Assembly: GCF_008831285.2 (NCBI RefSeq)
Contig: NC_045138.2
Coordinates: 33,784,769 to 33,848,768 of the forward strand
Reading direction: 5' to 3'
DNA from: Nymphaea colorata
Lineage: Eukaryota > Streptophyta > Magnoliopsida > Nymphaeales > Nymphaeaceae
Length of the DNA: 64,000 bases
Part shown: positions 49,740 to 62,300 of the stretch, one piece after another
Position numbering within the stretch: the stretch's first letter is position 1
Layout of the letters: each line of letters begins with the position of its first letter
Position numbers and translations under genes: made by a program
The notes under the pieces: model-generated
What the model saw: only the letters and a program-made list of their open reading frames with translations
Told to the model about the DNA's origin: nothing
Databases searched by the model: none

Positions 49740-50121
49740 CATAATCTGCAAGTTTTTAGCTTAGACATAATCTGCAAGTTTTTAGCTTAGACATAATCTG
49801 CAGGTGAGAAATGTCCTAGGAATTCAGATAATAGAGGCTCTGTCAAAAAATTAGATGATGATGAGGTGTTTGGCTACCCATAAACTAAAATATTCATGCA
49901 CTAACGGCAGTGTCTGGATCCAAGTCGGTTATATATCTGTAGATATGTATATGTATATATTTGGAATCCTGTTTTCAACTATAGCAAGTGAGAAATGTCC
50001 TAGGAATTTAGATGGTAGAGGCTCTTTCAAAATATTGGAAGATTGTGAGGTGCTGTTGGCTACCCATGAACCAAATATTCATGCATCGACCGCAATGTCT
50101 GGTAAAGAGTTGATCCAAGTG
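49740..50121. repeat. nested tandem duplications
   Basis: A 26-base unit (cataatctgcaagtttttag plus cttaga) occurs about two and a half times at 49740-49802. It is followed by a longer unit: about 120 bases from gtgagaaatgtcctaggaatt at 49804 recur at 49987 with moderate divergence. Confidence 0.8.
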
Positions 50122-53100
50122 GCAATCCTACTCCCTCAACTTCGATTCATCCTCTTTGTGGCCAGTTGGGGCACCGACATGCACGACCCAGTTCAAACCC
50201 ACTTTGGCCTTACTGTAAAAGAAATCAAGTCTTCGCTGGCGCAAATGTATATATATAAAAAAAAACAAGTGTTAGTAAATGTTGAATGATAAAAAAGATG
50301 GTCCGATAAGAATTTGAGTTAGACGATTCAATTAGTATATGGATTGGCTAAGAAGTCGATCATACAACTAATCCAGATCAGCTGCCCTCCATATGAGCTG
50401 ATCATGGTTTGGGTTGTGGCAGCTCCTTGGATACAGATAACTTGAGTTGGTAGTCTTCATTCAATCATATAGTTCAATAGAGATCGATCGAAACCTTAGA
50501 ATCCATATCCAAGAAAAGGACTGACCGAATACAACCTGAGCAGCCTCCTGACCCTGAGAGCAGCTGAAAAGTGGGAGCTTCTAAGTCATTGCTTGAGAAT
50601 TATAAATAAAAATTGTCAGCATTATGACTCCGCCACACCTTACCAAGATTTTTAGCGTGAAGCACGAGTCGCTTCCGTAGACTATTTTAGTTTTATTTGG
50701 GATGTCATGAGAACTTTGTGACTGTTTCATTCTTACTTTTTGCATGGTTAGCATTTTTTCCTGCATCCGGTCTGTCCCTCTTTCTTGGAGCATCAAAGTC
50801 GAGAATGTAAAGCTTGCGAATGTCAGCAGCCTTTTTTGAGGGAGGTATCAACTTGGGAACTCTATAAATTGGTTCCCACATGCAGATATAAGTCCAATTA
50901 GAAAAAACATGATACACATTTTTTTTTTAAGAGGGCAACATTTGGTTAATTTCGTAGTCGATCGATTTATTGAATTGCAAGTTACTCTATTTTACATATC
51001 ATGTATACAGGATGTATATGGGATTCTATTGCAAAGAAATATTGAAGAAGCAAATTATATATCATGTGACATCGCCGAGACGTTAACCATACAAAAATGG
51101 CACAAAAAGCTTTACTGATTTGATGGCACACACAACTTACGAGTGTCGCCGGATTGAGAGTTGCTAAAACATCAAATTAGGTTGGGTGTGCTCTCATCTC
51201 AAGTCGTTTACCTACTGCCGGAAAATGGGAAAAGGGTCGAAGAAATTGTCCTCCTTTCTTGTGTAAGAAACCACACCAAGCCTCAATGTTTAGATATAAC
51301 TTTCGGGATCTTACAAAATTTTCCGTTTTTACCACACTGTGGCCACGCAGCGTAACCTAGAGAGCAAATTCAGATTCTTGTAAGCTTCTGTTCAGTTAAA
51401 TTTATACAACCCAGTAAGAAGGCCGGCAGTAAATTTCTTTCTTCCACAAATTTTACCAATAGAAAAGTTTCTTGAGACAAGCAACCATGAGTTAGATGTA
51501 GACTGCAAGTCTGCAATCAGATTTACACTTTACAGTTCGGCCTCAGTAAAAGTTAAGAAAAAGGTGAATAGACTTGTTTTCAACAAATATCTTTCACGGG
51601 GTGGTGAGTTTTAAAAGTGCTAGGTTTGTCTCAACTTTTTTTCTTTTTTGGGCAAAGCTCAAAATCTCAAAAAGGACCTTCTAATTTTAAAAAAATATTT
51701 AAAATAGAAAATAAATAAGTAAATAACTGGAAAATATAAAAAAAAATAGCTTGATAAAATTATGTTTTTGTAATGATGTAAATGAAGCTAGTAAAAAAAA
51801 AAAAGCACAGGTTTTTTCGTTTTCATTATTTTTAAAAGTTTTGTTGGGTTTTCTGTATTGTAATTTCAACGTCCAAACAAGCGCTCTCCTGATTTGGTCA
51901 AGTGTGACTCTGGTGATGTATATGAGCAAACTTTAATAAATGGTGGAATCAATAATAGCATGGGAAGCAGAGTCTGACGTTGACTTGAAAACTAATTGTC
52001 ATAATTTCTTGAAAATGACACGACTTCTAAAGTCTTATCTAGACATTTCAAAGTCACTATTTCTTTACAGATCCATAATACCTTCGGACGTTAAAAATAT
52101 ATCTATAAGATAGTATATCAAGTGAATGAGTGAAAATTAGTAAAATGTTCACGGATGAACCGTTTGGACCAATATCAAAATAGAACTCATTCAATATATA
52201 TATATATATCTGTTTCTTCAAATATTTATTTACATATCATTTTTATACTTCAAGTTGAATGAGGGAAATGTATATCATATCTGAAACTGAAATTCAAATT
52301 CATAATCTGAATCTGATTTTTATATCAAGATCCAAAACCAAATCTGACTTTTAAACCGAATTCGAGCCATATTATAAACATCCGGTATAAAATAGTTATC
52401 TAAAACTATATTTGATCTGAATCCTAATAAGGCCAATATTTACTGAATTTGAATATGATCAGATGTCATTTCTTATACCTGTTCAGAATCCTTAATCAAT
52501 ATCCAATTTGTGTTTAGATAGCTGAAATTTCGCCAACAACCGTCAAAAAAAGGGTCGTCTAAAAGGCCGTTGTGACAGATCATGATTTAACATTTGGGAA
52601 ATTTTTTCATTGTATTTGACATTTGCTTATCATTGAATAAAGTAAACCAATTACCCTTTGAAATAGAAAGTCTTCTAAACAACGCCTTGGAGTAGGTCAA
52701 TGCTTAGCTTGAAAAACAAAAGAACAAATTAGCTAAAATGGTAAAAAGTACAGTTTAGTAATATTGAGATAAATAAATAAACGAGTCCAGTTTGTTCGGT
52801 TCGACTGATCGACGCACCATTGCCTGGTGGGACTTGGGTTCGAATCACGTCGTAGCCACGGACGACCAGTGGCAGGAAAGCGACGATAAACTAGCACTCT
52901 GTCCATTCTCGTCACTAGGGAAAGGCAAGAGACTCATTTGCGTAGTGCCCATTCTTCACCTTCCAATTGCACAAAAGGAATCAAAACAAAAGTAAAGAGC
53001 GTTGTGGGTTCCGCACTTCCAGAAGACGACGAAGTGAGCGGATGCTTATCTACACCCACCTAATCCAAGAAACTACGAAAAGGCCCCTTCCCGATATACT

Positions 53101-53493
53101 GCACACAGGAATCCTCAACCCTCCAAGGGCAATTGCGACAACTGCAGAATCTTCTGCTTGGTTACTAAAATACCCTTCCTCGCTTCAATTTCATATTTGG
53201 AACTTGTTGTTTGTTTAGATTAGTAATGTTATTTATTATATTCATAGCCTCATCTCAGGGTTTTGGATTCAATTCGATATAAACATATTCGGTGGTGGCG
53301 TTTGTCTTACTAAAACGGATCCGGTTTCTCTTACTTATTAAAACCACGTCCTTGACATTCATAGTAATGTTGAGGACATTTTCGTAATTAGAAGTCCTTA
53401 CGCTACCCGCGCGGCCGCGATTCAACAGGCGCCAACTGTAACCAGGACCATCCTGAGGGGTAAACTAGTCATTTTCTTCAAAGTGGATGGCGC

Positions 53494-53500
53494 TATATAA
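53494..53500 (+). promoter_or_regulatory. TATA box of the PADRE gene
   Basis: TATATAA lies 110 bases upstream of the main ATG and 47 bases upstream of a short upstream ORF, so transcription probably starts near 53525. Confidence 0.6.
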
Positions 53501-53546
53501 GCGGACGGCAAATCCGCCTCTCCGGCGTGAACCTTCCCAACTATCG

Positions 53547-53585
53547 ATGCCGTCCGGCGACAGAAAACTCCGCATGACTTGCTGA
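53547..53585 (+). CDS. upstream ORF, 12 codons
   Basis: This short ORF encodes MPSGDRKLRMTC and ends 24 bases before the main ATG of the PADRE gene. It lies after the expected transcription start, so ribosomes would meet it first; it may reduce translation of the main ORF. No conserved peptide was recognised. Confidence 0.45.
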   Translation: MPSGDRKLRMTC

Positions 53586-53609
53586 CCGGAGAATTTTTGG
53601 CGAGCGTCG

Positions 53610-54053
53610 ATGAAGCTCTTGTACTACGTGTCCTTTTGGCGGAAATCCGTCCGGCTGCTGGGTCCGGCCGGCGAGGACATCCATTTTCAGACGCCTGTCT
53701 TGGCCGGAGAAATCTCCGCGCGGTACCCGGATCACCGCCTCTTTGATAGCTGCGGCGCACCTGTTCCTTCCCATTCGCACCTAAAGAGAGGAAGCACCTA
53801 TATTTTGACCCCAGCCCCAAACAGCAGGCAGGGAGACCGGCGAAGTAGCCGGAGTTCTTCTGCATCGCCGTCGGAGCTTCGCCGGACAAAATCAGCAAGG
53901 CCGTGGCATCCGTCTCTCGAAATGATCTCGGAGGATGGCGCGGCAGTCATCCCGAGGAAGAAGAAGGTGCAGGCCATGCGGAAACCGGCGAATCACGGGG
54001 CTTCGCGACCGAACAACCGAGACGTAGTCCCAGGGGACGGACTGTACAAGTAA
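53610..54053 (+). CDS. PADRE-domain (DUF4228) protein, single exon
   Basis: The 147-residue protein has the usual PADRE layout: an N-terminal segment SVRLLGPAGEDIHFQTPVLA leading to GEISARYPDHRLFDS, then a turn and HLKRGSTYILTP, followed by a disordered basic and Ser-rich tail with RRTKSARPW and PRKKKVQAMRKP. The domain is plant-specific; many members respond to pathogen or abiotic stress, and the molecular role is not known. The family often has an N-terminal MGN myristoylation site, which is absent here (MKLLYYVSFWRKS). The gene is intronless with a clear TATA box and an upstream ORF. GC content is higher than the flanks. Confidence 0.75.
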   Translation: MKLLYYVSFWRKSVRLLGPAGEDIHFQTPVLAGEISARYPDHRLFDSCGAPVPSHSHLKRGSTYILTPAPNSRQGDRRSSRSSSASPSELRRTKSARPWHPSLEMISEDGAAVIPRKKKVQAMRKPANHGASRPNNRDVVPGDGLYK

Positions 54054-57000
54054 GAAACTGATCCACTTGCTATCGTTCCTTTCCTGCTTTATTTTTGTGC
54101 TTTTTGATGAAGTACAGTATATTTTCGGTTTGTTTGTTATTTCATGTTTTTCCAATTGTTTGAAAGCTAATTACCGGCAATTTCTAGTAACTTCTCGGGA
54201 ACGAAAAGATTTTCCGTTGAATTTCTTTAGTGAAAGGGCGGTTTTCCTTCAATTGCTCACTTATATTGCCTGTCCAATAGATCTGCAACATGCTCCATGA
54301 AAGTCAAACTGGCATTCACTTGGATGTCTAGATCAAATTTCCGACTCGAAGGCTGGGTAACTACAGATTTTTACTGAAATTAGGATTCTCGGCGTCGTTT
54401 AAGCTTCAATTTCTTTTTCTGATTCAGATTTCCAGGGTGATATTTTTTCGAGCTTTCCGAAACTAACTCATTCAGAAAATATCGATGGAATTCGAGCCGA
54501 AATTTCGAATAAAATGATTTTTCATTGCTGCGAGTGTCCATCCAATTTCCTAAGCCGGAGATTGCGGCCATCTGCTCCCTGCAGTTGTAGCTATCGAACG
54601 CGAATCTCCTGACTGTGTTTTATTCTTGACATGACTGTCCGATCCAACATCAATTTGTTCTTCTGGTATCTTGAGTTTCCGGATTCGGCACTTTTCGTTA
54701 GTGCGGTTCCTCTCTCTCTCTCTCTCTCGATTTCTCTCTTGATCAGCAGTACCGTTGATCACCATTCACCAGAACGGAAGGCCGGAAAGTCCGAGCACTT
54801 TAAAATGGAAATTTCTTTTGTCGCGGAAATTGAACGTGTACTTGTGATTTTTGTGATGGCCTAATACTAGCTGTAATCGGGAAATTAACTTTGTTACTAT
54901 GGGACTCTTACGATTAATTTTGTAAACAGGCGTCAAAAGGTTCATAATGGTGTTACTTTGACCTGCTTTCCAACAAAGCCAAAATATAGTAGCTCAAATT
55001 TTGCCAAGAAACTGTTGACTTTCCAAAATTGCTTTTATTCATATTTAAGCATCAGTCACAAGCAATAATACATACATTTTCATATTCAAATTAAGTCAGA
55101 ATTATGCTGAAATAAGTTTTAAGTATTTGGATTTCCGTAGGATATAAATTCTCTGAAAACTGTCAATTCAATATGCAAATACTGTTCGAGTAGTGCAATT
55201 TCTTTTCTTTATACAAAGCATTTCCCAAGGTTTAGGTGATTTCCGAAAATGAAAAGCCTTCCGTGTATGGCCGGAAAAGGGAATCGCGGAACTTCCGACC
55301 GGCCATGTAACTGAGTTTCAACGAACAAGCTGGACTTTAGCTCGCTCACGCTAAATCCAAGCTCTGCCGCATGGTTGGAATACCTGGAAGACTGCAAAGA
55401 ACCCCACATTCACATATTTCACTGCATCCAAAGTTTCATGTGCTGGATATTTTGGTCACACCAATATCGCCTTGACTTTCTTGTCCTTTGTCTTTCCCAT
55501 CTTAAAGACGCCATTGTGGTGTGTCAGGAGTCTTAACATGGGGGCCCTCTTTCTCTACCCATGACGTCCTCGCCTCCCTTCTTTTGCCCATTTGAGTACG
55601 GTCGTTCTGGTTTCTTTAAAATCTACCGATTCAGGAGGCAAAATAAATCTTTGTGGGCACATACCGCTTTGTATCCTGTTGCGCTTTTAAAAACTTTAGT
55701 TGGTGGTTGGCACTAAAAGGAAGGAACTTTACTTTTTTCAGAAGCCAACAAAACTAAGACCCCACGCAAGTGGGTGACCAACTCCAAGTGATTGGGTTCC
55801 TGAATGAAACCGAATAGAAGAAGGGAAAATATCCCACTTGATCAGATCATATCTAGTTGTTTATGCGTGTACACCGACATAGAGGGATTTTGTCTTGGTC
55901 ATGTTCGCAACATCGCCGGTTCCGATACCTAACTTACGTCAAAAGTTGCATCTCGACTTTGGTAAAAATTAAATGTATATGCAGCGTTTGATAAGTATAT
56001 GCTCTATCCACTGATATTTTAAAAATCCTTAGATTATTATACAAGGAAGAGTGGAGAAGCCAATTTTGTCGACCCAGACCGCTCCTTTAGACAACTAGGA
56101 TCCAGTATTTGCAAGTTGATAGTAAATTGTGCCCTATATCTGCCACTTACATGGTTGATTTGATGAAAATTCTAAATTTTGAGGACCACTTGTGTATAGG
56201 ATCTGTAGGGAGTCATTGTTTCGGTCAAGAAGATGTAATGTTTTGTTTGTAACGTATTTCTTTCATTGAAATTACCACGATTTAAATATTTGATTTTATC
56301 AAGTCAACCATAAATGACTATGATTACCATTTTTAATTTTATGATATTTTAGAAGTGGATGTGCTTAAACTTTTTTCTAGATCCCAACTCCCTTCTGCAT
56401 CCTTGTACTCTGTTGGCATAAACATGCCGCAGACTTTTGTTTAGTATAGGGTTGTACAACAAGCCAAATGAGCCAAAGGCTGAGTTAGCCAAACCGAACG
56501 AAGCTGAAGCTCATGAAGTACACGGAGCTAAACAGGCTGAGCTCTCCGATCAGCGTATTTCGACGACATAGGTTACCTCCTGCAACCCCACCCAAAAAAA
56601 TAAACCACTGAATTCAAAGCTCTGTTCAGAAAAGCTCAAGAAACCCTGATGTTCTCAAAGCTAGTAAATGCAACCTTTAGACCTATTGACTCTGCAAAAA
56701 ATGGATATTTCAATCAAGTCTATACCGGTTTCTGTATTTGACTTGGCAAGCTCATTTTTCATGTTTGAGCGAGCTCTTCGGGATACAGAGTACAGCCGCA
56801 TTGGCTTGTCTCCAAACCCTAACCTGGTGCAGCTCTTCGGCAGAATGACTGTATTTTTCTCATTAGGCATTCCGAACTCCGAGTAGAATGAGGATTACTT
56901 CTTTCTACTGTATCTGATATGTGCAGTATTTGGTGAATGACAGGTATTCTGCTGCTTCTGCTGCACTGAGCATGCCATCTTTTGCCCCATCGCCGTTCCT

Positions 57001-57377
57001 TTTCTAACCACACCGTTGCCTCTCCCGTTTCCTCACTCTGCTTCAGCATCATCAAGGACTTATTTCAGCAAATTGATCATCGAAGCCAGAATTTTTAAAT
57101 CAACTTTTGTTTCACTTTTGCATGAACAAATGTCACACCTGTAAATAGTGTTTCTTTTAACATGGTTATTGGGTTCTGCGATATGCTGTTGATGGAAATC
57201 TTGATTTCTCAAGGAGGGAAGGGAATGAACTTACCAAGGAGTGGATTGTCACAAAAATCCCACTACTTTTAGAATCTGAACGGATTTCTTGTTTTGGAAA
57301 TTTGTTAGATGAAACCCCTGATATAGCTTAATAATGGACAGGTGTTATATGCCTTGCCATCGTAGTAGTAATGAAGC

Positions 57378-57495
57378 TAATCCTACAAATGCAGAACTCA
57401 TGATGCCGAACTTAACAATTTGTTGTCAAAATTAAATAATCCTACAAATGCAGAACTCATGATGCCGAACTTAACAATTTGTTGTCAAAATTAAA
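57378..57495. repeat. exact 59-base tandem duplication
   Basis: 57378-57436 is repeated without visible change at 57437-57495. The identity suggests a very recent event. Confidence 0.95.
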
Positions 57496-57960
57496 TAAGG
57501 GTGGGCAACGGATCCAGTAGTTAACGGTAGTTGGGTACCGGCTCGTGATGGGCTGGGTACTGACCCGACTCTATATATATATATATATATATATAAACTT
57601 TTGATGCAACTTCCATGACTCCCTTAGATACTTACTCTTAAAAACTCTTCATATGTCGCCGATGACACTTTTTAAAAATTCTCAGCATCTTTAAGGGTTT
57701 CTGATGACGGTCGAGTCTCGATCAACATTGTTGAGCTTTGACTGGATGCATAGCCTTATAATTGAAGCACTACATGATCACCGCCGACGTAATCAACCAC
57801 ATTGGGATTCTGCAAATGCAACACATTTTGTCGACTATCTCGTTAAACACCTAAAAGAAATAAGATTAAACAATGGCATAAAGTCGAAAATGTTTCATCC
57901 GAAAAGCAGGAGACAAATGACTAGCACCTTTTGCTCTGTTAGATATTAACGAATTAAATA
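57496..57960. repeat. repeat-like block with a possible gene fragment
   Basis: It starts gggtgggcaacgga with GGGTACCGG-type arms, as in some plant MITEs, then (TA)n, then a stretch similar to 31480-31660. An 81-codon plus-strand frame (57704-57949) contains HWDSANATHFVDYLVKHLKE, loosely like the Myb/SANT-like domain linked to Harbinger-type transposons. The relation is uncertain. Confidence 0.3.
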
Positions 57961-59312
57961 GCTCGTAAATTTCTCAAAATTGACATGCATGCTGCAAATT
58001 TGGCAATCTATTAGGTTTGTTCCAAGTGTCCTCCAGATTCTCAACCATTCAAATCTGTAAGGTTCATATTTCATTCAGACAAACCAAACAATTGTTTGCT
58101 CATAAATGTACAAACGGTTAGCCACTGAGATTGCAGCGTCTTTGTTCCTTTGAGAAAGGTTGAACGAGTAATGGAGTCCGACAGATAGAACGTGCCAAAT
58201 TTTCACTTTTATGACGATAAGAATGAACGGATGGATAATCAGGTCAAATTTCCCTTTCTACGATTACTGCTTTTAACGGAGGACACCACACCGCGATAGC
58301 TAGAAAACGTAGGTAAAAAAGGCTATCCAACCAAACATGACGCGACAAGTAGAAAAGAACCGCCAAATAGAAATATATGTTCCCTCGTCCATCTTTTAAG
58401 CCGGCGCCTCTCACTCGTCTACCAAACAGGGCAAATTCTCTCCATAAAGCACCACCAGCATGCGCATCCGTTCCAACCAAGAACCATGGCAACAACACTG
58501 ACTCGGTCAAGCTTTCTTATTTTCATTTTTTATGGGAGAACCTGGAACAAGGACGCCTGATTATCAATCTGGCTTTAAAGTTACTGATTGGGAACATCGT
58601 GTGCTGGCTACCGCCTTGAACAACTCGTTAAAAAGCAGATTCACGTTCTTTTAACAAAGGGCCAAATTAATCTAAACTCCACCGCCAATTGCGAATGCAA
58701 CACCAGATCAGGGGTCTTCTCGGGAAACCACAAAACGTTGCTCTTGCATCAGGGTTGGGAATAACTTTCGAAGACGCTTAGAAAATTGAAGAGGCGAAAC
58801 AGGAACCCACAATGTATGTCAAGATGGAGACGAGATGCACACACTTATCAGAAGCAACTCGCAGATCATAAATGAAAGGCTTCATCACGGAAACCCACTG
58901 CTACCGTAAGTGCAGACTCTCAAGCCAAACAACATACTGCTGCGTTCAGAAGTGAGGAAGTCAGGTTAAGATCCATAATTGCCACCAATCATACGGTCAT
59001 CAAAGCCACGGGAAGATCATCTCAAACCCCAAAATTCAACCGTGTAACCTTTGAAAATTATATTCAATCTTGAGGGACTAAAACTATAATCCAGAAATGC
59101 AGCCAGGACTCACTTATCTCAAGAAATATGTCCCAGCATTTGAAAAGGTAACTAAAGCAAGAAGAGGTAAAATGGCTGCCCTGTCACCTTGAACTATCTT
59201 GGTTCTTCCTAACCAAGAACAGCACGACAGTCAGCTCGGGTCAAGGACAGGCTCCCGCTAATATGGCAGGGCCTGAGATGGAATTTTGAGTTGGCTCTCT
59301 TTGACGATTTCC

Positions 59313-62300
59313 CTAATAACCATTTATATGCCTTTGTGCTGATCCAGGGTAAACCTCTCGAGCATCTGTCAGTCGAGAAAATGGTACAGGAGAGCGGCCA
59401 GACAGGGCACCAGAGTCCACCAGCTTGCTCGGTAGGCTCCTTACGTTGGGCATCGCATGATCTGTTTTACCAGAAACAGAAACTGACCTAGAGAAGGCCT
59501 GAACAAGTTCCACCGCAGAAGCTGCCCGCCCATACCGAGGAGCTGGTGGTTCAGGTGATTTATTGCGCTCGGGCTTCCGCCAGCTCTCTGGCTCTTCATG
59601 TCGATCCTGTTGCTTTTCAATGTCCCTACCATTCCTCCAGTTATCGCTTCTGCGTGAACTCCTTTGCAGATCTATCTTCTCCTGCTCGCGGTTATCTTTC
59701 CTCTCAAAATCACGACGATCAGATTGGATATCAGCACGTTCAACTGTCCGGTGTCCAGTTCTCTGCTCTGTCATAGCATTGTCCGCCCTATCAGCAAGCC
59801 GGTGGTGTTGTGTAACAGAATCCGTTTTTGCATCAGACCTTTGAAGATCGTGCTTCCCCCTTTCATGTATAGAAAATATCATGCGTCAGTCATCTCCGAA
59901 ACGAAGAAACATTCCTGCAGAATCTATAGCACACAATACAAATTTGCAAATTGTCGGGATCACTAAGGATGCCTCTATACGACTCAACTCTGGCTCTTTT
60001 AGGTACTAGAATATTTCCCAATTCCTCAGGTGCATTAACGGTTATTGTCCCCATGAACATAGTAGCTAAATAATCCCAACTTGATGGAGCTCGTGGGGCA
60101 CCTAGACTGTGATGCATTAGAGGATCTATAGTACGGCCCAGGTAGCGGAAAAATGTTCCAGATTTCTAAGCAAATGATCCGATCACGGGAAGAGTGCATG
60201 AGAAGGTAAATTTTAAGAGAAGAAAAAAAAAACAACTTGCAAGTGATAGCTCGTCAAGAAACCCCAGACATTTAACAGTCATAAAATAACTACGGGACGG
60301 AAAAGGGGAAAAAGATGTTCTGCCTCAAGTAATAGGAAAAACAACGTACCTGCTGGGCGGGTGAACTGGGTCCAGGCTGTTAATAATCTCATCATCAACT
60401 CCACGCTCCTTTAGGACCTTTGCCACAACATTGTCAAAGTGAACCAACAAACAACCTCAGATCATTAAGGATGCCAAGAAAAAATACAGGCACGTGAAGA
60501 GTTATGATAGCATAAGCAAGTCAGGAAAGAAGACAAGGAAGATTCTTACTAGCTCTCGTGGACGTGCACCACCAAATATGGTTTTCCTACAAATACAAAA
60601 GAATGATTGTGATTAAAAAACACACAATGAAAAAGGAAGAGAAACGGTCTCCCATCTGATAGAAACTCAGAAGAATTTCACATCAGTGTCCCAAAAAAAC
60701 AACCAAGAAAACAGAAGATTAAAAGCAACTCTATCATGAACTAGAGGAGAAAAAACCAAAGTAAATCCTAGCCAGATCATGCCTACCACTTGCAAGCCAC
60801 ATAATAGAGAGGATAATATGTGACACAGTGCCAGATTATCCAAACAAAATCATACTTACCACTTGCAAGCTCATTATGTAAATGACACTAGTGTAGAATA
60901 CAACACTTACGCATTTGAAACATGTCTACAACTACCTGTGCGACTAGAGAAAAGGTGGTATTGGTAAGACAATAAACAAAAAGATTCGGACTTCTTCGAA
61001 TACTCGTGGATGCAGAACTTCCATGTGCTTGAAGAAATTCCATCCACGGCTTTTCAGTTTTCACTATCCCTTCCTTGAGGGGAAGCCCTTCAAGTTTCAA
61101 CACCAAAGTCCCTCCACAAAAGTAATAAATAGGAATATAGCATCACCGCAACACTTCAGTTCATGATCCTGTTCGTCTGATAAGATACTACAACATATAA
61201 CAGACACCTTGATAAAACTACGTGACCCCTTCACCCAGCCCTCATGGTAAAACTTGCGTTGGCTTAGGTAAGAGATGGGTGCCATGGAATTCAAACCATT
61301 GACCACCACCACGGTCTACTTCGCCACAAACTCTTGTGGCTATGCTCTATTCTTTTATAAATAGAAACAGAATCATTATAATTGCGAAGCAAAGGTAGGC
61401 TACCAGTTGGGATACTGGTCAGGTACACATTCACAGGATGAACTGCTCATGTCAGCAATTGATTCTCCCAAGGAAAAGGGCATTTAGAGTTCTTGTACAC
61501 CTCTCCAGAAGAATCTCAAGTCTGCGTGGCAAATTCAGGTAAGCTACAGTATGAAAAAGCATGCTATTTCCATACCCAAGGAATAACTGCACGTGCCAGG
61601 ATTTTTAGCAACTTAAGTGGCTAAAATCATCATTGAACAACAATTCCAGCATGGGTAAAAGAAGACCTTACTGATACGATCTAGCTATGTTCCTGCATTA
61701 TTCTCCTCGTCTTAGACATAGTAATTGGTAACCGTAGTGGGTCACAAGCTCCAGGGTAAAGAAGACCTCGCTGGTACCATCTACCTATGTTCCTGCATTG
61801 TTCTCCTTGTCTTGGACATGGTAATTAGTTACTGTAGTGGGTCACAAGCTCCAGGGAAACTGCAAACACACCCTTTGGCGAACCCAGATTTATAGGAAAG
61901 ATAAAGAAGACAAAGAAATGGATTTTGGAAAACCACCAAAGAACAATTTAATATATTCCTAGAAACAATCTTCCAGTATATGTCCCTTTCACTTAAAATT
62001 TTGGACTGAACTAGGACTCGACCAAATTCAATAAAAAATGTACCGAGGAACTGGCCCAATCCAATCCAAGAAGTACCTAAATCGTCAGTTACACCCATGC
62101 CTTACAAACAAGGCATGACACCCATTCCCAACATAGCCAAGTTGAGACTAGAGGAAAGATAAAATGCTCCATGTTCAACTGCCTTTGACATTAGAAAATA
62201 TGTTTACCTAGATCAGAATCAAGATGACAAACTAATATCCCACTTAATTCTTTGCCTGTGATACTTATGGAGAAATTGCATGCTCAAATATAGAAGCCTA

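Larger units (their letters stand above)
44180..53493. other. intergenic, 9.3 kb without a recognisable gene
   Basis: AT-rich sequence with scattered microsatellites ((GT)n and (GA)n near 47716 and 48151) and the tandem repeats at 49740-50121. The largest open frames (49855-50289, 44697-45137) show no family motif. Decayed elements may be present but were not identifiable by eye. Confidence 0.5.
54054..59312. other. intergenic, 5.3 kb
   Basis: The 3' flank of the PADRE gene, (CT)n at 54714-54730, AT-rich sequence, an exact 59-base tandem duplication, (TA)n at 57573-57594 and a repeat-like block from 57490. The last few hundred bases are probably the 3' untranslated region of the minus-strand gene ending at 59313. 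Confidence 0.5.

Noticed and set aside
49855-50289. 144-codon ORF as a gene
   Set aside because: It spans a tandem duplication and has no recognisable domain.
52790-52870. SINE or tRNA gene around a gggttcgaatcac B-box match
   Set aside because: No A-box at proper spacing and no cloverleaf could be drawn.
52733-52915. Short minus-strand ORF with RRDSNPSPT
   Set aside because: This kind of peptide comes from reading a tRNA-like B-box region on the reverse strand; not a gene.
53422-53898. 158-codon ORF antisense to the PADRE gene
   Set aside because: It is a shadow of the GC-rich coding sequence; the sense strand has the domain, TATA box and start context.
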